A stretch of DNA of 64,000 bases. It comes from Cadophora sp. MPI-SDFR-AT-0126 (lineage: Eukaryota > Ascomycota > Leotiomycetes > Helotiales > Ploettnerulaceae). Where the stretch lies: contig JAGMVK010000003.1 of the NCBI GenBank assembly GCA_020747065.1, positions 744,001 through 808,000 of the forward strand. The letters run 5' to 3'. The notes beneath the pieces are model-generated. The model did not search any database. It saw nothing but the letters and a program-made list of their open reading frames with translations, and was not told the DNA's origin. Both the position numbers and the translations under genes were made by a program. Every line of letters begins with the position of its first letter. Position 1 is the stretch's first letter. Shown here one piece after another: positions 11,822 to 23,221 of this stretch.

Positions 11822-13099
11822 GACTTGTAGTGAGTGGGAACTGCGATGAATATGAATTCGGATTACAGCGTATAGTTTGGCTGGTAATTTCTGGTGGGGT
11901 AATTCGACCGATGGAGAAGTGGGGTCTAAGATAAGCAGAGATACAGATACCCAAAGTTCACAACGTCTTCCTCGGGTTCGAAATTGTGCGTTTCAAAATA
12001 AGGTCTTGATATCATGTAGAGCTTTAGTTTTGAGTGATCTGGGACAGTCATAGATCTGGCCGGGGAGGGAGGGGGGTTTTGAGATTTCTCCTGCCAACGG
12101 CGTTGAGAATCAAGCAGACTGAGGGGAGTATTGTCTAGGTATTGTTGAGCCAAGAAGTTGCAAATTGAATTCTAGACATTAGTAAGGTTAGAACCCACAC
12201 CCATTTGCTACAGATAGTCGCCCAGGTATTCTCCACATGTCTGGATGGCCAGAGGTTTGGACATCCTCGACATGTCCTGAAGAATGTTCTTTTCCAGAAC
12301 CGAACGACCACAGGTGGATGGCCTGCGCTGAAAGCTTTCCCTCGAACAAATATTCTACTCCGCATTCAATTCCCTGATCCTCTGGGTTCTGATCCATCTA
12401 CATATTAAACTTCAATTTCGTGTGGCCGTGTAGTTTGATAGCGGAGTCTCGTACATACCGGCATCATTTGATTCGCCCAAGAATTATTTCTCTACCTACA
12501 TACTAGGTTACTGAACGATCGCCATATCAGGTTTCGCATCATTTGCATTGAAAAGGCTGTTCTCTTCACCCTCGCATTTCGATTATCAGGCATTTTTTGG
12601 AGAAGCTTAAGCGAGATCAGACACAGCTGAGGTAAATAAAACATCGAATAGAGTACGGGTCCAAATGATATAAAAAGCTGTAGGTCATGTTTCGTCACCC
12701 ATGACGGAGCCCAAGTGACCGTTTGCTCCTACATGCAGATTTCAATGATCATTCTTGTGTCTCAACGGCTATGTCTACGATGCACTAGAACAATGCGAGA
12801 TTGGAGTTACATACTATCACACGCTCATCGAGGACTGGGTGATAAGCAATATACCCTAAAATGCCGCTAACATCAGACTCTTCTCTGTTAGAGTAAGGCC
12901 GGGTGGAAAGTAGGAACTGTGTCGGGGACGCCTTGGAAGAGGACTGTGAACTCGCATTTCCAGAATTCTAAACATGTCCGACTCCCGATGCAAAATGAAC
13001 TTCCTAGCCCAATCTAATCCAATTGTTTAAAGTCCCAAGAACACCAAACGCCTCTATGTGTATCTCTAAGTGCTGCGACCAATGCAGCGGCCAGTAAGC
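11822..13099. other. Intergenic region, no gene recognised
   Basis: About 1.3 kb between the SDR promoter and the convergent-side end of the SET-domain gene. Only short overlapping frames without protein-like composition are seen, and no RNA gene. Confidence 0.5.
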
Positions 13100-14128
13100 T
13101 CAAATCTCCTCCCTCCACAACCACTTCTTAAACGCAGAAGGTTTAAGACCCTTCGGAACATCCGATGCCTTGGTCGCCCACTTATTTGTCGAACCAAAAC
13201 TATCATGCTTCTGAGGGGTTTTCAAGTACGGCTTCATCTCTAAAACATTCATACTATCCGGTCCTTCAGCCATCTTCTTCGCATCTGAGTAATACTTAGC
13301 GAAGCATCTCGCCCTCGCAAGATCACTGTGCATATTACACATCTGGAACAGATCGTAGTACAATCTCGACAGCCTGCCGTCTTTAATGCCATCGATCTCG
13401 TAGAGTTCGAAGAGCTTGCGAGCACAGGCCATGACTTCGTCGGGTTCGAAATGCACCTTTTTGGAATTGCCGATTGTCTCGTCTAGTTTTTCTGCTTGAG
13501 AGATGCGGTCGTCACTTGCCTTTAGCTCGTCGGGCGGGAGAGAGCATAATTCGCACATGCAGTCGAACTTGAAATACTCTTTGAGTGTCTCCTTTCTCTC
13601 GGAAGAAGTTCCGCCAGGTTGGTAGCAAGTAGTGATTTCCTCTCCCATGGCAATCTGGCGGACAGCATAGATAGTCTGCTTTCCGAGCAACTCGTTCCAG
13701 TACTGGACGGCATTAGGCAAACAGCTATGATTGATTCTCGCAATGTCAGCGAAAAGCCCACCAACATCCGTGTCTGGACCTAGCGGGTACGCGTTGGAGC
13801 GGATAATGCCAATCAATTTCTCGTCATCGTTTTCGGGGAAATTGGTGTGCAGGGTGCGGAAGTTCTCTTGATCGCTGATGGATAGCTTGCTGAGGGCATT
13901 TTCGAGATCTTGCTCGGCGCTGGTGAGGGATTGGACGACGTCGGTTTTGATCAAGGGGGCTTCGCTTAGGAGGAGGGTGCCAGGGGTGATGTTTTGGGTG
14001 ACGACTATGCCCTTTCCTTTGCCTGGTATGTCGATAATTTTCCAGAGAGGCTTATCAGAAGAATCCTCATTTGTGTGATCCGATGATCGGACGGGCGATT
14101 CAGTGCGAGTCGTAGAGTTGGGAGCCAT
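13100..14128 (-). CDS. SET-domain protein (SMYD/Set5-like putative lysine methyltransferase)
   Basis: Intronless, 342 residues. The SET domain starts near residue 35 with 'GKGIVVTQNI' (the family's G-x-G). It continues to 'INHSCLPNAV', the NHSCxPN cofactor-binding motif, and 'GEEITTCYQ', the pocket around the catalytic Tyr. It ends in a post-SET cysteine cluster, 'FDCMCELCSLP', that would bind zinc. No MYND finger is visible. The C-terminal third is helical, as in fungal SET proteins of unassigned substrate. It probably methylates a lysine on a histone or other protein using S-adenosylmethionine. The start is the first ATG of the frame and gives a disordered Ser/Thr-rich leader of about 25 residues. 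Confidence 0.9.
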   Translation of the reverse strand: MAPNSTTRTESPVRSSDHTNEDSSDKPLWKIIDIPGKGKGIVVTQNITPGTLLLSEAPLIKTDVVQSLTSAEQDLENALSKLSISDQENFRTLHTNFPENDDEKLIGIIRSNAYPLGPDTDVGGLFADIARINHSCLPNAVQYWNELLGKQTIYAVRQIAMGEEITTCYQPGGTSSERKETLKEYFKFDCMCELCSLPPDELKASDDRISQAEKLDETIGNSKKVHFEPDEVMACARKLFELYEIDGIKDGRLSRLYYDLFQMCNMHSDLARARCFAKYYSDAKKMAEGPDSMNVLEMKPYLKTPQKHDSFGSTNKWATKASDVPKGLKPSAFKKWLWREEI

Positions 14129-15345
14129 GGTGCTGTAAATAAAGTAATGCGAATGTGGTGATGGAACTATGTAATAAAATTGAGAGGATAGAGGTTTTAT
14201 GGTTATTCGGGCCAGTCCAGATATCGATAAGACAAGTCATGGCTCCTAAATTTTAGGTGGGTTGAAAATTTTGAAGCTATTTCCTTTTATGGTAAAATAG
14301 TCGAGGGGGTGGTCAGAATCCCGTCAGAAGCGGCTCCACAGTGCTCCACGTGATCTTGGCTCGCTCCCTCTACCGCGATTCCTTTCTTGTTTCTTTTATT
14401 ATCTTGTAAAATCAGTCTGATGAGATTATTGAGAGACAGTGACTGTGTCAATCAATTTAATTTGAGATTTTTAGTCAAGTGCTAATTCTGTCTATCCCCA
14501 ATATTACTGAAGCTGCTAGGACACTGCCGCATTGGTAGCATGTTGTTATTAATTGGCTCGGTTTATCATCCCCAGATTTGTTCGAATTGCCTCTAAGTCT
14601 TTTATTTCCCTTCCGTTCTTCAATGGAAGACTGGGCTCAGAGAACGACTGTCCGAAATTATCCCCTTTTGCCAATAATTGACTCGTGCCAAATTTTTAAA
14701 TTCCCGACATGACCATGATCAGCATGCGCGACACATCAAATAATCTTATCTCCCACATCTAAAATGAAAGGACATTGTAAACTTATATTCTGTCTCTACC
14801 AATGAACTTGTCTCCGGAGTGCCCCTTTAGGCTCATTTGAGGTGCCTTGGAACTATTCAAGTGTTGCAGACGACGAATACGGGAGCGAAAGGCCAAAGAG
14901 TGCGACATGTAAAGCTTTTTTTTGGCAGCATTGGAATCAATCTCGAAGCGAAGGGACCCGCACAGAATGGATGTTCACCTCACATGATGTGGACTCCATC
15001 CTGTCAGTATTCTTCGTGTTTCAAGATACATATGTTTGGAAGCCGCCTGGAGTATCCCATTCAAAGCCAAGCGGAAAGAACGATGGACAGCCCACGGCCG
15101 GAAGGCTGGAAACTACCTTACATGCAAAGCCTTATTTCCTGCTCCAGCGCCGGTGAGTATTTGTTCTTAAGATTCAATCACCGACTATTTGCATCTCCAC
15201 AGCAGCATTCCCGCATTCCCCGCGAAAGCTTAATTCCAACATTCTTCGCGAAACCAATATCACACAACATCAGATTTACGCGATCATCCACAACATAACA
15301 TCACCGCCATCCGCCATCCAACTGCCAAGATACCTACGCGCCACG
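14129..15345. other. Intergenic region between divergent SET and membrane-protein genes
   Basis: About 1.2 kb holding both promoters. A 153-codon plus-strand frame at 14837-15298 has no recognisable similarity and probably overlaps the leader of the next gene. I do not support it as coding. Confidence 0.45.
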
Positions 15346-15977
15346 ATGAATCCAAGCTTCCGTCCCGGTATGTCATCGGTAACACAAACCGACATCGTGA
15401 CGTCGAAGTATATATTTCCCGCACTTGAAGCATCGCCATTTCTGCTAGGCGCTATCGGTACCACACTTTGGGAAGCCATTTTGCCCGGGCCCGATCGAAT
15501 GGAGCATTTTATCAACTATACTTGGTGCATACCCGTGCTAGCTATGATACAACTGGCATCTGGTTACCTTTTCTATCATAGTTAGTACCTTCATGTCCAT
15601 GCTGGAGATCCTCAGAAAGTCTAGAGCTCCAAAAATTAATTGACTCAGGTGTGCAAAAACTCCGTTACCAATGGTATTCAATCGCTCCCATCACTCGAGC
15701 ATACCTGGACCTCACAAGAACGTACTGCTCATGTTACATACTTGGCCTGATTGGCATTTCTTCTGGTTTCAGGATGATTTTCGTCATGATCTCGTATATG
15801 GACCCCTACGACAAGAACTCGAACGTTCCGACAGCGAATTCGACGATCAGGATTGTACTTGTGTTTTTCATCCTGGCGTATGCCGTCTTGGGTCTAGGTG
15901 TTGGTATTTTGCTGTCGAAACCGCTTGCAAAGGATCGTAAGCAATTGAGGCTATTGGAGTATGAGGAATTGGAGTGA
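15346..15977 (+). CDS. Orphan four-helix membrane protein
   Basis: Two exons, 15346-15580 and 15649-15977, join in phase to give 187 residues. The intron has donor GTTAGT and acceptor CAG. Four hydrophobic stretches are visible, around residues 25-50, 56-78, 100-125 and 145-165, followed by a charged tail rich in Lys, Arg and Glu. No signal peptide, enzyme motif or named family is recognised. A small integral membrane protein of unknown function is the most that can be said. The start is the first ATG that keeps all helices. Confidence 0.65.
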
Positions 15978-18103
15978 TGAGTGGGCACAGAACTGGCAGT
16001 CTACATTGTAAGCTAGACTTTCCGACACCGAAGTCTCGAAGACTGGAAATATCAGACGGTTCTTTCTCATCCGACTCCTCATCCTCCATTCTCTCATCAA
16101 TCGACAAAGCTAAAGCCTCCTCTTCCACCAACGCACCCACCACCGACAAATCCCAGAGCAAACTCCCAAAAATAAAACAGAAGCCATCAAATGATCAACA
16201 AGTTACCATGGTCCCACCCATTCTGTATATTCATTCCTTCCGAGATCATCTGTGTGCCCCCTTGGCGATGCGGATGAGAACTTCAGTCGTGGCTTGATGA
16301 GTATGGGGAGGTTTAGAAAACGAGGAAAGGTAGTTATGGACGGAGTGAGAGTATCTGAGATGGCGATTATTGGGAGTCATGAGGAAGCTTGATACCCGAA
16401 AATGGAAAGTTGCAAACTCTTTTTACCTGATGATCTGCGTATCTGGACATTGACCCCATCGTTTTTCTTAATACCAGTTCAGTCGTTCCATCAAAAGTGA
16501 ATAACTTTCTTGTCAAATTCTCATTGGAGGCTTATTCTTCCTAAAGCGGAAGTATCTGAAGCGGAAGAAGCAATCCGCGCCCTATAAAATTCCCATCATA
16601 AGAACTTTAGCGAGAAAGTGTTTGCATATGGATATGTATTCAATTGGCGATGTACCTCAAAAGCGAAATTTCATCGTACCAATCAGTCCTCATCTCTGAA
16701 TGGATTTCTAGCCATTCAATCAGTCGTACATATCACTGCTCGCGCCAATGCGGGGTCATCATCCAGCAAGCATCTGCACGACCCCTCAAAGCGACATCCA
16801 ATGATGAAGAGTTATGAGAGGACGAAAAGTACTCTGTAAATACTCGTAAAGGGATATAAAGCCAAGCTAAACAAGCAGAACTACTGTAATCAAACCACGT
16901 AAGCAGTGCGTCTCCCGTGTGTGGCTTGAGGGCTTGTCATTCTTAACGAGTGGGCTTGGGAGCTTGGCATGCATGTGTGGAATCAGAAGCGAATGGAACG
17001 GTGAGTAGTCAGCCTGAGAAGTGGTCCAATTGAAGAGATGTACCAAGCCTCGGTGTGAGTCCTAATTGATGCCTGCAATGGGCGCGGGAAGTCTCAAGGC
17101 GGGATGATTCCTCATCGGATTCCAGATGGGCTTATCCCGTGAATCGTAAGCTTCTGTATGAACCGGCCGGCGTTGGTTTTGCTGCGTCTCTGCGGCCTTT
17201 CTCAAGCATTCTTATCTGTTTCATCGCGGTTCTGGAATTGATTTCTCTCACTATCGATCATTTAATCAAGATTCCGAAAAATTCCAGTCTAGACTTTAAA
17301 TTTCGTCATCACTTTCAATGACGACTCCCTCATTTCCAGACCTCACAAGAACTTTCCTCTCCAAATTCAAGTCAAGTTCCAGACCCGGGAGTTTTCATCC
17401 GGCATCGCAGCTCCACGTACTTCTCTCGGCAGTCTCGGCATCGGTCCTGCGCCTTGTGGGGCCAAGGGTCCAGCACGATGATCATCGTCGTTCCGTTGCG
17501 CTGCGGCAATTATCCAAGCTCTCCTATCCACTTCCATCAATGAACCAACCAGGTCCCTTCCTCAACTTGTAATTCCTCATCAGATATTTCCTAATGCAGC
17601 CACGGCGACGCATCTGTTTGCTGTCATTGGCTTACCGTGCATGATCTAGCTCGCTTTAGGGATGATGACAGTTCGGATACGCGGGAGTTTGGGAGGGGTA
17701 GGGATGTTACGGTAGCGAGTCCGCAGTGCGATGTAGAAGGTTTCTGGAAGAGACTTGAAAGACCCTTGTGACCTCATGGTGTCCAGTCAGGAACGGAACA
17801 AGGATGTTGGTGATGAAGTAAGAAGACTAAGGCTGGGCGTGATGGTGCTCGGCGTAGGGATGGATGTACGCGTGGATGAGTGATTTGACGCGAATACTGA
17901 TATATATTGTGCCGTCCATCCCGCTGATTTTGAGGCTTAGATATTGATTATGTTTGTATAGAAGTACTGCGATTTTGTGAAAGAGATCCATCAACTCCTC
18001 AAGTATCCTCATCCAACGTCAAGGATCATCATTTCATTGTGAAGAATAATCCCTCGTCATCCACTGAAACAAGCTAAACAACAACACAACGAAGCCAAAC
18101 AAA
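15978..18103. other. Intergenic region, no gene recognised
   Basis: About 2.1 kb. A Ser-rich frame at 15974-16297 overlaps the previous stop codon and looks like read-through of the 3' untranslated region. Other frames are short. No repeat or RNA gene stands out. Confidence 0.45.
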
Positions 18104-18960
18104 ATGCCTTCCACACACCAAAAACCAAACAAACCTAACCCCACCATCTCCTCCCCTTCCTCCTCCCCACCAAGCGAAACAGAAATCTACGCCGTCGCCA
18201 AAGTAGCCTACACCAAACTCGTCTCCGAAGCCTCCCTCAAAGACCAGAACCTCCGCCGTCTCGTCGGCCACGCAAACCTCTACGACAAACTGCTCGACGA
18301 ATACAACAACTGCTTTTCTTCAGACGAGGAGTCCGAGACGGATTCGTGGGATGGTGATGTCGAGGAGGAGGATGCTGATGCGTATGAGAGTTTGGCGAGG
18401 CAGGCGTATTATACTACTGCTTTGACGGGGAGAGAGTTTAGTGTTGGACGGGGGAGGGATGGGGTGGTTGAGATTCATGAGGAGGGGGATGGGGAGTTTG
18501 CCTACGAAGAGAGGGGGAGACGGCAGGAGAGGGGGAGACAGTTGGGGCGTGGTGAGGGCGTTGTTGAGGAAGCGGTGTTGTGTAAGGTTGAGTCGCATTC
18601 GCAAAACCGCAATACAGGGTACCATGGTCTGGGAAGGTATGCGGAGGTAGAGGTTAGGGAGTTAGAGGTTTTTGATGAGTGAAGGAATGGTGAAATGGGA
18701 TCTCACCGAGATATGAGGTGGATTACTACTACAACCATTCATGGAATGGCGAATGGAGAAGGCAGAGATACAATTCCACCAAGGATGCTCTGGTTAAGGC
18801 TTCAGAGAAGAAGAGGAAGAGGAAACCCGGGTCTGAAAAGCAGAGGAAGAAAGCATACTTTCAAAAGCTGGATGCCGGCCGGCCCGGAGGAATTGGGAGA
18901 AGAGGAGAAGCCCAGCGAGAGGATGAGGAGTTGAAGAAATCGAAAGTTTTATACCCATAG
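18104..18960 (+). CDS. Fungal hypothetical protein with acidic middle and basic tail
   Basis: The first exon has a Ser/Pro-rich leader. It then has a short helical block, 'YTKLVSEASLKDQNLRRLVG' followed by HAN, that resembles a block I know from small Ascomycota proteins of unknown function. An acidic stretch (residues about 65-90) follows. I propose an intron at 18637-18710 (donor GTATGC, acceptor GAG) that joins this exon in phase to a second exon ending at 18960, giving 260 residues with a Lys/Arg-rich tail. Without splicing the frame stops at 18682 (192 residues). The phase match and the protein-like 'YEVDYYYNHSW' at the junction favour splicing, but the acceptor is weak. Function unknown. 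Confidence 0.7.
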
Positions 18961-20194
18961 CATAGAAGCAAGCGCGCAAGCAATTTGACACTGAGAATAT
19001 CTTTTCTTTCCCTACAAATAATAATCCCCCAATCCATCCAACACGCCCTCCCTATCTCAGGTACTACATACACAACTCCGACCAGCCTGTAAGAATAACA
19101 AAACTGTCAAATCTGCATAATGCAACAAATCCCCTTTCGCCTCTCCCTTGCCTGTATCTACCCTACTCGATTCCAATCCGAAATGACTGGGTCAACGAAG
19201 AGCAGCGAACTCCTGCGACTTGCAACAAAGACCAACACCCTTGTGCGTGTCACCGAAAACGCGCGATTTGCGATATGCAACAAAAGTTTGCCGGGAATGA
19301 GGGGGAGGGGGAGGGGGAGAAAGACATGTGATTGGGATTGGGGTTGAGCTCGGACTGGGGAAGACTCGCTTGAGGGTTTCGAATGAAGAAGTCGCGTCGC
19401 CTCTACTTGAGATGAGATGTTAGAGCACAGAAGAAAGATGGGGAAGCCACTGGGAAATTCCGTCTTTGCGAGTCGTGCGAAGTTGAAATTGCTGGACTGA
19501 ATGTACGAAGTACGATGATCAATTGATCACCGTGACTTCTTGAGCGTACTGGAATCTGCTCGAGCCTAGATAATGGAGTCGAAGGATCCCTTCTGCATCA
19601 TAGACGAATATCTCCGGTCCATGACTCCTACACCGACGCCGAGGACATTGTTCGGCATCCTGTCACGTGGCCATCCCGAAGACGGGTGAAGGTCGGTGTT
19701 GGTCGGGAAGTGACTATGCAATGCGACTATCATGAGAAAATAAAGGAGCGATCTGAAAATTTCGTTGATGATCTCATAGCTCTTCATTTATGTGATGCGA
19801 GGTGCCGTCTGTTGCGATGGCCAACACGGAGGTCGACAATCACCACTGTCGGATGAATGGGTGAGAAAAATGAATGGAAATGATCTCGGATCAAGTGAGT
19901 AAGAACTCGCTTAATTCGAACCAAATGTTAAGACTTCGGGAGGTACAGCATGCGAGATAGGATTTTAACCCTTTTTGTCAACATCAACTTTGAGATAGGG
20001 GTTCGCGTAACCACGCACCGCGTTAAAATTAAACGAGTCAAATTCTCGTGAGTCACTCACTCACTAAACAGACTCGATACATATAAAATCCTGTACATTA
20101 GTACATCACAATAATTGAAAATTCCACGTATCAATTGCTCGCTTCAAAATTCTTTGAATCATCGTCTCGTCAAAAAGAATAATTCCCAAACAAA
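18961..20194. other. Intergenic region with a G-rich tract
   Basis: About 1.2 kb without a supportable gene. Four runs of three or more G lie at 19293-19317. A probable leader of the next gene precedes 20195. Confidence 0.45.
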
Positions 20195-21443
20195 ATGGCA
20201 TCCGCCTACACCCCCTCCCAACTCTCCCTCTACGAAAGACACATTTCCCTCCCTCTCCAGTTCCACCACACTTCCACCAGGCCTCCCTTACTCAACCTCT
20301 CCTACCTTTCCGCCCTCCACACCCACCAAATCAGCACCTGTCCCTACGAGAACCTGCAATTGCACTACTCAGCGACGCACACCGTCTCATTGGATCCCCA
20401 GGTCTTGTTCAAGAAGATAGTGACTGATAAGAGAGGGAGGGGCGGGTATTGTATGGAGAACGCGATTTTGTTCCATCATGTGCTGAGGGGGTTGGGGTGG
20501 AGGGTTTATTTGGCGGGTGTGAGGATTAGGTTGAGGGAGGGGGGTGTGCCGAGGGGTGATTATGTTGGGTGGTGAGTTTGGGATTTTACTTGTTTGCTTT
20601 TTTGTGAATATGAATGCGAAAGGGAGTTGATGTGCAACAATGGCCTAATAGGAATTGTTTAGGGTTCATATTGTGAATATTGTCACGCTTCCTACTGGGG
20701 AAAAATACATGCTTGATGTAAGTTCTTTTTTTTTCCGGATCATTGCTGCCTTTCTAGGCTTACAAGAAGTATTCTACCTGTTACACCCTGATCTGAAGTC
20801 TTTTCCAGCAATCTCTGGGGAAAAAGAGAGGTTCATCCAACTAACCTCTCCTCCCCATCCTCAGGTCTCGTTCGGCGGCGACGGCCCAACCATCCCCCTC
20901 CCCCTCACGTCAGGCCTCACCCACCTCAACCTCGGCACCCAAGAAATCCGCCTCCTACACTCCACTATCCCGCAACAGCTCGACCAGACCAAACCCCTCT
21001 GGATCTACCAGTACCGCAACGCGCCAACGCAGGAGTGGAATTCGTTCTATGCGTTTCCGGAGACGGAGTTTACGGAGGCGGATTTCAGGGTGATGAATCA
21101 TTGGACGAGCACTAGTATGGAGAGCACGAATTGGCAGACTAGGAGGGTGCTTGTGATTAGGTTTTTGAGGGGGTTGGTTGAGGGCGAGGGGGAGGAGAGG
21201 GGTGAAGAGGATGCAGAGGATGGGGAAGTGGGAGGGAGCAGGAGAGGGAAGGAGGGGATTGTGGGGAAGGTTATGCTTGTGGATGGGGAGATTAAGAGGA
21301 ATGATGGGGGGAGGACGAGGTCTGTTAAGGTTTGCAGGAGTGAGGAAGAGAGGATTGAGGCGCTGAAGGTGGATTTTGGGATTGAATTGACGGATGAGGA
21401 GAGGGAGGGGATTAAGGGGAGGAATGTGGAATTGCTGGCGTGA
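20195..21443 (+). CDS. Arylamine N-acetyltransferase (NAT family)
   Basis: Transfers an acyl group from acetyl-CoA (malonyl-CoA in some fungal members) to arylamines, in the cytosol. Three exons (20195-20571, 20663-20717, 20865-21443) give 336 residues. The catalytic triad is visible: Cys in 'RGGYCMENA' at the end of exon 1, His in 'VHIVNIV' in the 55-nt exon 2, and Asp at the exon 2/3 junction ('LDVSFG'). N-terminal 'CPYENLQLHY' is the usual family block. A 35-residue Glu/Gly/Arg-rich insertion near residues 240-270 is not typical and would form a surface loop. Fungal relatives detoxify plant-derived 2-aminophenol and related amines. The triad supports an active enzyme. Confidence 0.92.
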
Positions 21444-22437
21444 GAGTTGAGTTGTGTTCGTTAGTAAGAAGGACATTCTTGAAAAGTATTTTGATTTTAA
21501 ACTTAGATATACGGATGTTGGTAGTAAATTCAGAATATATTAGAGGTCGTTGATTGTTTATCCCGGTCATTGTCTTGATGTCGGAGCTGTTTGAACAGTG
21601 TCTTAGAAAGGAGATACTTCCTCGCACATTACTATAGTAAAAACGACCAGAATTTAAGCATCTATCTTCAATACAAGCATACACAAAATAAACACCAATG
21701 CTACACCAGTTTCCCAGTGTACCTAATTATCCTAAAGAACGTCCAGATCATAAACCAACCAAGAATCCTATCTACTAAAGGGACAGGCTATAGCTAGTAC
21801 AAACAATTATCCCAAATTGATTATTCAACACTCAACTGTCATTGCTTAACTCGATCTGAAAAGATCATATATGACATTACTAGTATGAGGGACATTGGTA
21901 CAGGGCCATCCCGTGCTGAGACAGAACATTTCATTGCGGCAGGCAATTGGAGTCATTCTGTCGCTCGAGGCCCGTTATTGACTACTCCCACTATGAAGAT
22001 ACCTGGAGGGTGCTATATCTCGAATTTCGGGGTAAGAAAAGTTCAAAAGTCAGATCTCTCCAGTATCGGGTGGCAGTAAAGTTCTTTGTTTAGTCGTTTA
22101 CTGTCGTACCTCAAATGTAAACACTTGACCATCACCGTCCCACTCATCATACAGAGCCCACAAAATGATTTCAAGAAACTGCTGGCTCTCCGTGTTACTC
22201 AATCTGCTTACTTCCTTCATCTATTTCTAAGTTTTCTGCTGTCATCCTCTCTCATTTATCAGGGTTGTCTACATCCGCACCCACGTGATGTCTCCCCGCA
22301 TGACTCAAGGCCACTAAAACTCCCACAATACAAACAGCATAAGAAGCCTCAAACTCTCCATATTCCAATCAGCAGAACATCACCCAAGAGAAATTTCCAG
22401 AAATCATATATATACATACTCAAAAGACTCATCAAAA
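21444..22437. other. Intergenic region, no gene recognised
   Basis: About 1 kb, AT-rich near 21480-21800. It holds the 3' untranslated region of the acetyltransferase and the promoter of the methyltransferase, with a TATATATA-like run near 22408-22415, about 25-30 bp before the ATG. Open frames here lack protein-like composition. Confidence 0.45.
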
Positions 22438-23082
22438 ATGTCAACCGAAACTGCCAACCACAACAAGCTCGTCGAAGAAAGCTACGACAAAATCGCAGCC
22501 GAGTACCTAGACTGGACCCTCAGCTCCCCCTCACCACGCCTCGAGTACCTCGCAACTCTCCTCAAACATCTCCCAGATCCAAGCAAAGCACGGGTCCTCG
22601 AGCTTGGATGCGGAGCCGGAGTCCCAGGGACGCAATTCCTCGCCAAGTCATGTGAGCATGTAACCGGCGTGGACATCTCCGCCGCACAAGTCAAGCTCGC
22701 AAGAGAGCATGTCAAGGATGGAAGTACCGAATTCATCCAGAGCGATATGCTAGCTTTGGAGTTCGAGAAGGGGACGTTTGATGCTGTTGTTGGATTGTAC
22801 AGTATTCTGCATTTGACGAAGACGGATCAGGTTGTTTTGATGGAGAAGATTCGCGGGTGGTTGAAGCCTGGGGGGTATTTTGTGGGGAATTTTGCTTTGA
22901 CGGGGAGGGAGGGGACGAGTACTTGGTTGGGTGGCGAGAAGATGTTTTGGGGTGGGTGGAAGAAGGAGGAGTGGCTGGGGAAGATGAAGGATGGGGGTTT
23001 TGAGGTGTTGAAGGGGGATGTTGTGAAGGATGTTGAGGATGGGAGGGATGTTAATTTCCTGTGGGTTTTGGCCAAGGTATGA
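22438..23082 (+). CDS. Class I SAM-dependent methyltransferase (UbiE/Methyltransf_25-type)
   Basis: Intronless, 214 residues. Motif I is 'VLELGCGAGVPGT', motif II is 'VTGVDISAAQV' with the acidic residue that binds the ribose, then 'FDAVVGLYSILHL' (motif IV region) and 'LKPGGYFVGNF' (motif VI region). This is the common small-molecule methyltransferase fold without a targeting signal or fused domain, so it is probably cytosolic. The acceptor cannot be predicted. Leucine codon use changes sharply at about 22750 (see findings). It is convergent with the 2EXR gene, only 139 bp apart. Confidence 0.9.
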   Translation: MSTETANHNKLVEESYDKIAAEYLDWTLSSPSPRLEYLATLLKHLPDPSKARVLELGCGAGVPGTQFLAKSCEHVTGVDISAAQVKLAREHVKDGSTEFIQSDMLALEFEKGTFDAVVGLYSILHLTKTDQVVLMEKIRGWLKPGGYFVGNFALTGREGTSTWLGGEKMFWGGWKKEEWLGKMKDGGFEVLKGDVVKDVEDGRDVNFLWVLAKV

Positions 23083-23221
23083 AGGTAAGATGGATCATTT
23101 GGCAGGCGGAGAAAAGTTCGTGTAATTCAAACTCAAACGGTCGTAGAGATTTAATAGTCTTGGCAGAGGTGGGTAATGGAGATTTCGTCCTTTTGTGGAA
23201 AGTTTCATTATGCGAAATTAA

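Noticed and set aside
11960..11990. tRNA B-box-like GGTTCGAAATT
   Set aside because: No matching A box, acceptor stem or anticodon loop around it.
15974..16297. Ser-rich frame overlapping the stop of the four-helix protein
   Set aside because: ATGA overlap is not a gene arrangement expected in a fungus, and the composition looks like translated 3' untranslated sequence.
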